DNA of 64,000 nt from Hepsetus odoe (Eukaryota; Chordata; Actinopteri; Characiformes; Hepsetidae). Positions 52,201-64,000 of this stretch are shown in pieces (position 1 is the stretch's first letter; every line of letters begins with the position of its first letter). A model generated the notes under the pieces. It saw only the letters and a program-made list of their open reading frames with translations. It made no database searches and was not told the origin of the DNA. Position numbers and translations under genes: made by a program. The stretch is from NCBI GenBank assembly GCA_017165825.1, contig CM029378.1, positions 12,314,334 to 12,378,333 of the forward strand, given 5' to 3'.

Positions 52201-52635
52201 ATAAATGAGTGAATTCTTTAGTGTGCAAAACAAGAAGAGCGGACAACTTAATGTAGCATAAAAACTGATTCTTAAAGTGTCATTTTGAAACACCTGCTGT
52301 CATTAAGCTTTGAACCTTGAATTGATGTTTTTCATGAAAAGGATTATCAGCTGACTATTATTGAACTACTTCTTGCTTTGTTAGGAAAGTTTGACATCAC
52401 TTTGCTCTCGTCACACATGATGGGGGCGATCAAAACCACATCTGTCAGGTCCAGCAGGAGTCTCTGCAGCTACACAGGCTGCCGGGTACTTAAGCAGTTG
52501 TTTTTCTTTTTTGAACTTTTGCCTTTATTTTTTCATTATGAGTTCTCCGCAGTGCAGGGCTCAAATTTTTTATTTATTTATTTTGTTGTTGTTGTTGTTG
52601 TTGTTTACCCTGTAGGACAGATGTTTCAGTGATTT

Positions 52636-52843
52636 CCAATCGCTCAAAAAAAGCTCAAAACTTTTCTCAGAAATAGCATGACGCAGCAGCCAGGTGGCGC
52701 TGTTTCTAAGTCTACAGCGCATGCGTGACCGACCTGTAGCCAAACTGTAGCCAATCAAAACATGCGCTCGAGAATTTGAACGTAAACGGGCACGCCGTTG
52801 ACCTGTTCGTTGCTTTAAAACAAGGTGCGTTTATTTTATTGAT
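52636..52843 (+). promoter_or_regulatory. birc5: birc5 promoter with CCAAT boxes and CHR element
   Basis: Seen: CCAAT at 52636-52640 and 52751-52755, then TTTGAA at 52775-52780, with locally raised CpG and no TATA box near the expected start. CCAAT (NF-Y) plus a TTTGAA cell-cycle homology region is the layout of DREAM/MuvB-controlled G2/M genes, including mammalian survivin. The spacing to the ATG (about 65-90 bp) fits a start site just before 52844. Confidence 0.55.
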
Positions 52844-52948
52844 ATGGACTTTACTAAGGACGACACGAAGATGTATTTTTATGAAAACAGGCTGTTAACC
52901 TTCGTTGGGTGGCCGTTTGAGGAGGGCTGCGTTTGTACCCCCGAGAAT
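52844..52948 (+). CDS. birc5: birc5 exon 1 (coding part)
   Basis: 105 nt, 35 codons, ending at CTPEN before donor GTAAGT (phase 0), as in the mammalian gene. The ATG follows an in-promoter CCAAT/CHR region directly. Confidence 0.93.
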
Positions 52949-53919
52949 GTAAGTGGACCGAGCAAAACAACCAGTGGAGGATGCAGGCAGGCTGTTTTCC
53001 AGTGTTTACTGCGTGTTTGGGTGATGTTTAGCTAAAATGCTTGTTTTTCTAGATGGCTAAAGCTGGTTTCATTCACACACCGTCTGAAAACAGCCCTGAC
53101 ATTGCGCAGTGCTTCTTTTGCCTGAAGGAGTTGGAGGGCTGGGAGCCTGAAGATGATCCAGAGTGAGTCTTCGGAAGCTTTAATGACTGTTTTAAACTCT
53201 GACTACGCGTCCCTACGAGTATCTGACCCCATTTTTTGAACAAGCATTGGGTTAAAGCTTTATATTGACAGTTCTCTGCCTGTATGTTGGTAACTACATG
53301 GTGTTTGTTAATGTACTGAAGTGTACATTCATGTTTTCTCTCATTTTAGAAAGGAGCACAAAGCACATTCTCCCAACTGCAACCTCATCACAATGAAAAA
53401 GCCAGTGGAGAGTCTGACTGTGGAGGAGTTTCTCAGACTTGAGAAAGAGAGACAGAAATTTGTGATCGTAAGTATGAGTAAACATTCACAGTAGAATTAG
53501 ACTAGTGTCTAGTCTAAAAAAAGATTTCCTCCAGGCTTCCTGTGTTCTAGCTTACTGCTTAGTGTTTTGTAATATAGTTCTTTTTATGTCTTTTTTTTCT
53601 CTTTCCTTTCACATCAGTGTAAGAAATGGTTAGAGTTTTATTTTCCAGGTTGCTGACTGTGTTTTTGTCTTTTTTGAGGAACTTGAAGAACAGATCTTTA
53701 ATAAAACATGTTATTTTCTTTGTATGTATCATGGTAAACATGTGATTTGATGCAGGGGATGACCAGAACTTTAAAAGTACAGCTGTAATCCAATGTAGTT
53801 TCACTTTAAAAACTTTTTAATTTTAGAAAAAGACATGCAACCAAGTGATTGATAAATTTGAAGAAGCCGTGAAGGTGAAAAGGGGCCAAATCATCCAGAC
53901 TGCAATGGGTGAAGAATGA
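52844..53919 (+). CDS. birc5: survivin (BIRC5), complete spliced CDS
   Basis: Survivin is the BIR-domain subunit of the chromosomal passenger complex with Aurora B, INCENP and borealin. It acts at centromeres and the midzone and is also anti-apoptotic. Exons are 52844-52948, 53053-53162, 53350-53467 and 53827-53919, with GT-AG junctions, giving 141 residues (human 142). Exons 2 and 3 (110 and 118 nt) match the human exon sizes. The BIR zinc ligands are visible as Cys55, Cys58, His75 and Cys82 (CFFC...EHKAHSPNC). Thr32 in CTPEN corresponds to the CDK1 site Thr34 of human survivin. The C-terminal part is a charged helix. Fish have birc5a and birc5b; which one this is remains open. It starts about 1.5 kb after the fscn2 stop. 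Confidence 0.96.
53053..53162 (+). CDS. birc5: birc5 exon 2
   Basis: 110 nt, encoding MAKAGFIH through EDDPE with the first two zinc cysteines. Acceptor TTTTTCTAG, donor GTGAGT. Confidence 0.95.
53350..53467 (+). CDS. birc5: birc5 exon 3
   Basis: 118 nt, encoding the end of the BIR domain with the His and last Cys zinc ligands (EHKAHSPNC), then the linker SLTVEEFLRLEKER. Acceptor TCATTTTAG, donor GTAAGT. Confidence 0.95.
53827..53919 (+). CDS. birc5: birc5 exon 4 with stop
   Basis: 93 nt, encoding the lysine-rich C-terminal helix (KKTCNQVIDKFEEAVKVKR...) and TGA. Acceptor TTAATTTTAG. Confidence 0.93.
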   Translation, partial: KKTCNQVIDKFEEAVKVKRGQIIQTAMGEE

Positions 53920-54460
53920 AGATGGAGAAAGACTTTTTTTTTTTTTTCCCCCCTCCTCTTGTCTTGTCTTGTCAATTTGATATTGTCATTTGTCATAGTC
54001 TTTTTCCACTTTTCATTGTTTTATATCATGTGTACAGCTGCTGTTATTTATATTGTAATACATTCATACTGAAAGAACTGATAGAAACGTCCCAGGGTGA
54101 CTTGGAATGAAAAATGCTTTATTTTACATTAGAACTTTTTTTTTTTTTTTTTACTTGTGCAGTGTAATTTAGAATTGGGTTGTGTAGACTTATCAGCTAT
54201 AATTTTAAAACCATCTACTTAATATTGCGCAAGTCCCCCATAAACCATGGATTCCACGAGGCATTTAAAGTGGTGCTGTAGTGGTGGTCGCTGTAAGCTG
54301 TGGGGTGTGCCTACTTTGTCCTGTAGATCTTGCAAATGCATAAACAGGTTCTCATAAAACATACAGTTGCCATATTTTGCCTAGCCAAGCAAAATGCATG
54401 TGAACCATACTGTCAGCATGATGTGAAAAATAAAAGGAATTCATCAGAACAGGCCACCTT
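53920..54460 (+). other. birc5: birc5 3' UTR (inferred)
   Basis: AT-rich non-coding sequence with two long T runs. It ends at about the AATAAA hexamer at 54429-54434. No coding exon is seen from there to the tmem235 CpG-rich start near 55,370. Confidence 0.45.
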
Positions 54461-55602
54461 CTATCCTTGCTGCATGATCCAGTTCTAATGTTCACATGCC
54501 TTTAATTGATACTTTTGTCAGTGGATTTGCCAGTGTATGAACACTGATTGTTCTCGACCGGCCGAGCATGATGCACTGTGCATAATCTTTTTTTCTTCAT
54601 CATTTTCTGCTACAGAAGCTCTTTTGTAGGATCAGACCAGATGCACTGGCCTTCATCCCCCAATCTGCAGAAATTTGCCTTTGTGTCTCACTATCCTGTT
54701 AACAGGTTGCTCTTCCTCGAGATAATTTTAGTTGGTAGTTGTATTACAGGATTGCCTCACACTTTTTATAGATGCACTAAGCCAGTCATCTAGCCATGAG
54801 ACCATGGGCCTGGTTACAGTCGCTCAGAGCCTCACACTTGCCTATTTGCATATTTCTGACCCATCAGCCTGAAGAATTGACTGTTCACTTGCTGCCTACA
54901 TTAGCAGGATCCATTGTAACTAGATAATGTTATTACTGCAGAGTTTAATGTAACTGAGCGGTGGGTGAAGCTAAATGTTTAAGCTACATTGTGTCTGTTC
55001 TTGGGGAAATTACACGGCTTAAACTTTTATAGAATTTCATACAGGTAGCACAGTGCCATCCAGAACCTGGTTGGGCAAATCCGAGCACCTTTTAAGTAAA
55101 GCGGGTTTATTTCCCAGTGCTTCTGAAAGAGATTTTGTATTTCACCCAAAAAGAAAACTTGCCGATTGAGCACAGTAACTCCACTGTCTCGCTTCAAGCT
55201 TTTTAACGGGTTCTGATCCTTTTTTTTTTTAGGAACCTTGTCTTCAACAGGGCTTCTCGGAGTCGTGAAAAACTTGTCTCTGTTTTGTGATGGTTCAGAT
55301 TTTCCTTTGTCCTGTGTTTTTCTTCATCCAAATCTCTAAATAAATGACTTTTGGGGCGTGAACTCCACGCAGTCTTCCACGTGCGGCGCCTCCTCAGTGC
55401 TGTGCGTAAGGACGCGCCGGAGCGCGCGCTCGCTGCTGCTCTGGACGCTCGTTAGCGCGGCTGAGTTTTGTGAACATCCTTCTTGGCGTCGCAGGACGTT
55501 TTCTTCCCTCTTCGTGGGCGTAGTAAACGCGCGAAGAGCGTACTTTGCTGTTTGCATGCGCTGCTAGGTCTACATGGCAACTGGTCGCAGTCACGCCTCG
55601 AT

Positions 55603-59989
<4,387 letters not shown>

Positions 59990-60335
59990 TACACATATGT
60001 CTCCAGGCCAAAACTCTACAAGGTAATTACTGTTTGTGGTCGCCAATTTGAGTGTTGGCATACATTTGCCCAGTATTTCTTTTAATGAATAAGTAAATTA
60101 ATATTTTAAATACTAGACAAGTTTTTAAATCTTTTGCCTTGAAAAGTGATCCGTTTGTTTTCACCATCACTGTAATATTCTTGTTTTTCAGCTTGGAGAG
60201 TTTTGAACTGTGTTCTTTTCAACATATTTAAACTAAGATTTCAGTGTAAGATTTCAGTGTGATTTCAGTTTTAAATGCACTTAAATGTATTTCTGAGGTT
60301 TGATGGTGATAATAAAATCAAGTAGTTTTGAGTTT
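59990..60335 (+). other. tmem235: tmem235 3' UTR (inferred)
   Basis: Non-coding sequence ending near AATAAA at 60311-60316. It includes a 13-bp direct repeat (TAAGATTTCAGTG twice, about 60234-60259). Confidence 0.45.
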
Positions 60336-60690
60336 TTCGTAGTTAGATTTTATTTTTCTCCTGTACATGCTTCAAGTGCCATGTATTAGAAGTAGAAAAT
60401 TATTTGCACTCTATTTGACGTCTTCAGATTGTTTGCTGTTTTAAAATCTTTAAATGTTATAGTTTTTACCCATGCTCATCAGTTGTCAGTTACAATGCTA
60501 TTACTATTCTTATTTGTTAATTAGTCTTGAAAGAGTAACATTTTCTAAATCAGAAAAACTTCAATACTGAGGAAATTGCTTGAAAACTCCATAACAACTG
60601 TTAAAGTTCATTGGGCAGTTACTGGAGCTTGACTGCTTAAAACATAAGATTGAACATATTTGTGCTTATTTTTTTAGAGCAAGATATTTA

Positions 60691-60873
60691 CATTTACGGC
60701 ATTTAGCAGATGCTCTTATCCAGAGCGACTTACATGTCCTAATTACAGGGACAGTCTCCCTGGAGCAACTCAGGGTTAAGGGTCTTGCTCAGGGACCCAG
60801 TGGTGGTAGTGTTAAAGGTGGGATTCGAACTGGGGACCTCTTGAAGTACCCTACCACTAGACCACTGCCACCC
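60691..60873 (-). mobile_element. tRNA-derived SINE, copy 3 (TTTACGGCATTTAGCAG family)
   Basis: Near-complete copy from CATTTACGGCATTTAGCAGA to CTACCACTAGACCACTGCCA, with reverse B box GGATTCGAACTGGGGACC. Confidence 0.85.
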
Positions 60874-61100
60874 ATAGATATAAAGATATAATTATTAACG
60901 AGTGCAAGATGGGACCCACATCAAATGGTGGGTAGTGTTGCCACTGGCAACTGATTTGCAGACCATCAGAGTTCACATTAAATTCCCACATGTTCTCAGA
61001 ATTAAAAATGATATATAAATTCATTAACTCAAACACACTTGCTGTGCTGTTTTATACGGCCCTGGATCTGAAGTATCTTTTAAATGTGCTGTGACTAGTA

Positions 61101-61907
61101 CAGTGCGTTACAAAAGTATTCTTGGCTTTTTACCTATTTTGTTACATTCCAACCTGTAATTTAAATGTTTCTTAATCTTATTTTATGTGATGGATCTGCA
61201 CAAAAGTCTAAGTTGATGAAGTAAAATGAGAAAAAAAAAAATAATAATTGGCACGTGCGTATGTATTGCCATGAAGCCCCTAAAAATTCCTGGTGCAACC
61301 AATTACCTTCAAAAGTCACATAATTAGTGAAATGAAGTCCACCTGTGTGCAATCTAAGTGCCACATGATCTGTCAGTATAAACACACCTTTTCTGAAAGG
61401 CCCCAGAGGCTGCAATACCACTAAGCAAGAGGCATCACAACATGAAGACCAAGGAGCTCTCCTAACAAGTCAGGGACAAATTTGTTGAGAAGTACACGTC
61501 AGGGTTGGATTACAAGAAATTTCCAATCTTTGATGATCCTCTGGAACACCATCAAATCCATCATCTTCAAAAGGAAAGAATATGGTACCACGAATATGGT
61601 ACCACCTGCCAAGAGGGCCGCCCACCAAAACTCAGACCAAGCAAGGAGGGCATTAATCGGAGCGGCAGCACAGAGACCAAAGGTAACCCTGAAGGAGTTG
61701 CAGAGTTCCACAGCAGAGCCTGGAGTATCTGTCCATAGGACCACAATAAGCCGTACACTCCACAGAGCTGGGCTTTATGGAAGAGTGGCCAGAAAAAAGC
61801 CATTACTTAACGTTAAAATAAGAAGGCACATTTTGAGTTTGCCAAAAGGCATGTGGGCAACAAAACATGAAAAAAGCCAAGGGGGTGAATACTTTTGCAA
61901 TGCAGTG
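61101..61907 (+). mobile_element. Tc1-like transposon with internal deletion
   Basis: Inverted ends CAGTGCGTTACAAAAGTATT and the reverse of AATACTTTTGCAATGCAGTG, flanked by TA at 61099-61100 and 61908-61909. The N-terminal DNA-binding part of a Tc1-type transposase is readable in fragments (YTSGLDYKKF..., then HRTTISRTLHRAGLYGR and ARKKPLL). After about 61860 the sequence jumps to the right end, so the DDE catalytic part is gone. Frameshifted and non-functional. Confidence 0.85.
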
Positions 61908-62414
61908 TATGTGGCCCTGGGCTCCTCTTGAGATGCAGCAAAGAAAATGCAATCTTAACCTGCTTGCCATAACAATCTGTTTCTGTAATGGCCATGGGAT
62001 TTGGAGAATCATACAAGTTTTTTCCATTAATATGGTTATACATGACTTTTTTTGTTTTTGGTAACCAACTAGTACTAATATCTCAGATCTCAAGAAATCA
62101 TACTGGTTCATTTACTGATGTTTTGTAGTAATATGTACAGAGTATGCAATATTTAGAAAAAGTAATATGAACACTGACTGCACTGTTCTAGAAGTATTCA
62201 GTAAGGTTACATAAAATGCCTCTTGATAAGGCACTTCCTCTGGACCTCTTTAGTTTTCATGTATTTCTTTTGTTATTCATTACAATTCAACATTCTATGA
62301 GCATTTTTTGTAAAATGCACATGGGGACACACATGATCTATATAATTGTATATTTTGTTTCATGCTGATTTGTAATTGCGTTAAAAGTATGTTTTAATTT
62401 TTTTAAGAATTTAA

Positions 62415-62633
62415 AGGTAGTTTTAGTTTAGTTTTTATTATTAATCGGTAACCTTATTCTAAATCCTGTCTATTAAAATGTGGACTAATTATTTACATTC
62501 AGTAAATGTGCTAAGACTATTTTTATCTTGCAAAATGGAGTTCAAGGTGCCAAACATCAACTAAGCCCCCCAAAGTGGACTACTGTGCTGACTAAAGGAC
62601 TATTCATCTTTTGGAATTTCATCTACCTCTAAT
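62415..62633 (-). other. tha1: tha1 3' UTR (inferred)
   Basis: Sequence between the minus-strand stop and the AATAAA hexamer (TTTATT on the plus strand at 62434-62439). Confidence 0.4.
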
Positions 62634-62926
62634 TCAGTTCCTGCTATACCACTGGGCCACAAATTGTGCTTTCTTAATAGCCAGTTGTGTGTCCTTCTCA
62701 CTGATGCCCAAATGCCACACGGCTCTCACGGTGTTACCAACATGAGGAAACATTAGGACTCGTATGCCCTGCCCCAGAGTGTCCACCTCCCCCTCGTTCA
62801 CTGTTCCCATCAATTTGCAGTACTCAGTAGGGCTCAGTCTAGGGTCTTGCAGACTAAAGCGCACAATGTTTGTTTCAATGGCAGCCAAGTTCACCTGATA
62901 TAGCGCAGGACTGCACTGTTTCAAAG
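62634..62926 (-). CDS. tha1: tha1 last coding exon
   Basis: 293 nt after minus-strand acceptor TTCTCTTACAG. It encodes the C-terminal domain and stop. A reverse-strand AATAAA (62434-62439) marks the likely 3' end. Confidence 0.88.
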
Positions 62927-63640
62927 CTGTAAGAGAATAAAGAAGCATTATTCAGATACCTGAAACAAAAACAGCTGGATTTGCTGGATTTCACATTGTT
63001 GCACTTTAAAGTGTTTAGAATTTAGACTTTTTAACCTCATAGTTTAAGTACATATATTTGTAAAATTTAAATAAGTTGATAAGTCTGATTAAATCTGATA
63101 ACTGAACAAGCAGTTTCATGGTTTTGGATTCATGTTTTTTTTCATATACAGAAATTTTTGACAACATGTTCAGTTATGAAAAATGATCAGTTTCATAAAT
63201 CAATTCAATATATTAAATGCTTAAACATAGGTTTGAGCTGAAGTGGATTGTCAAGCTCCACTCAAAAACAACTCCCACTTGTGTGCACAGATTCATTAAA
63301 CATCAGGTCACATCCATTCAAAATTGAAATTATTCCATAGTCACATTTTTGATAACATTACCTTCAGTAGAACTGACTCATTTCGCGTTACTTTTTTATG
63401 ATTCTAGCAACAGTAGCTTAGTCATGGCCTCAACTGTCATGCATCACCTTCAGCAAAGTCCCTGGCATTCCTGTGGTCCTCCTCCAGTCTACTCGCCATG
63501 TCTGTCAGTGCAATTTTACCAGCTGCTGCCAAAATGCCTGACTGGCGCATCCCACCTCCCAGCGCTTTACGAGCACGGACTGCCTCCTTTATAAAGTCTT
63601 TGGATCCGCAAAGCATGGTGCCTACTGGTGCCCCCAATCC
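62634..63640 (-). CDS. tha1: threonine aldolase, 3' two coding exons (partial at window end)
   Basis: PLP-dependent fold-type I aldolase that cleaves L-threonine/allo-threonine to glycine and acetaldehyde. Exons on the minus strand are 63640-63448 and 62926-62634 (stop TGA), joined in phase 1. The first reads GLGAPVGTMLCGSKDFIKEA...ALGGGMRQSGILAAAG...LEEDHRNARDFAE. GLGAPVG normally follows the PLP-binding lysine, and GGGMRQSG is a family signature. The second holds the C-terminal domain (LKQCSPALYQVN...NTVRAVWHLGISEKD). Upstream exons, including the PLP lysine, are beyond the window. No stop or frameshift is seen, unlike the human pseudogene THA1P. Transcription converges with tmem235. Confidence 0.9.
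63448..63640 (-). CDS. tha1: tha1 penultimate exon
   Basis: 193 nt. Minus-strand acceptor TTTCCTGTGGTAG and donor GAAG|GTGATG. It encodes GLGAPVG through ARDFAE. Confidence 0.88.
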
Positions 63641-64000
63641 CTACCACAGGAAAGCATCAAAGCAAAAAAAGTCTGAAAAACACCCATAATTGAGAGAATA
63701 CTGAACTGAAGCGTGTTCTCATGTTGTATGAACTGCTTATGGTTAAAAAGCTAATAAGGATTAGAACCACTGCAAAAGCTTTTAAAGCATACAGATAACC
63801 TTATATTTTGCCAAAGAGGACTCATTTCCTAAAAGGTACAAGCCTGGTATTTAAAATGCAACTGTCCTTCTTAACATCTGTTTTGATGACTTCAGCCATG
63901 GAACTATTCTTGTAAGCAATGAACTGAACAGCAATGCAAAGCTTACTTTTTTCTGGAAAGAGAAACGGGGAGCTGCAAAAACTCATGTAAGGAGGGATAT
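63641..64000. other. tha1 intron (inferred), no further exon recognised
   Basis: AT-rich sequence upstream of the penultimate aldolase exon on the minus strand. I looked for the exon encoding the PLP-lysine segment and did not find it here. Confidence 0.4.

Larger units (their letters stand above)
60336..62414. other. tmem235-tha1 convergent intergenic region
   Basis: Contains SINE copy 3 and the deleted Tc1-like element. No gene otherwise seen. Confidence 0.6.

Noticed and set aside
61482..61931. 149-residue frame as a functional gene
   Set aside because: It is the surviving part of a frameshifted Tc1-like transposase that runs off the end of the element.

Overview
The window is vertebrate nuclear DNA, almost certainly from a teleost fish. 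Genes are split into short exons with GT-AG introns. Intergenic DNA is AT-rich and full of (CA)n, (GA)n and (CT)n microsatellites. The repeats are typical of fish: tRNA-derived SINEs, L2-like LINE tails, Tc1/mariner and hAT foldback elements, and a decayed Ty3/gypsy element. The SINE families suggest an otophysan fish (characiform, catfish or cyprinid relative), but the species cannot be fixed from the sequence alone.

Layout. Positions 1-39,600 contain no protein-coding exon I can defend. This stretch holds microsatellites, a gypsy remnant (about 8.48-9.8 kb), several SINE and LINE fragments, foldback elements, an 0.8 kb purine-rich tract (20.2-20.9 kb), non-repetitive islands that could be regulatory, and an orphan CpG island (34.1-34.8 kb). 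Positions 39,600-51,323 hold fscn2 (fascin-2, plus strand, five coding exons) with a probable photoreceptor-type promoter and an 8.8 kb first coding intron. birc5 (survivin, plus strand, four exons, 52,844-53,919) follows closely. tmem235 (claudin-like four-pass membrane protein, plus strand, four exons, 55,603-59,989) is next. At the right edge are the last two exons of a threonine aldolase gene (tha1-like, minus strand, 62,634-63,640), which continues beyond the window and converges on tmem235.

The genes are neighbours, not a pathway. Fascin-2 bundles actin in photoreceptors and hair cells. Survivin acts in the chromosomal passenger complex. TMEM235 is a PMP22/claudin-superfamily membrane protein. 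Threonine aldolase cleaves threonine to glycine and acetaldehyde. BIRC5, TMEM235 and the THA1P pseudogene lie together on human 17q25.3, and FSCN2 is elsewhere in the same band, so this is a conserved vertebrate block. The aldolase appears intact here although its human counterpart is a pseudogene.

The points most worth a second look are: a cluster of CRX-like and NRL/MAF-like sites with CCAAT and TATA boxes upstream of fscn2; the orphan CpG island; a gypsy remnant whose integrase lies before its RNase H (Gmr1-like order); a CCAAT plus CHR promoter at birc5; the apparent lack of the usual claudin-fold cysteines in tmem235; and weak minus-strand ORFs inside fscn2 intron 1.
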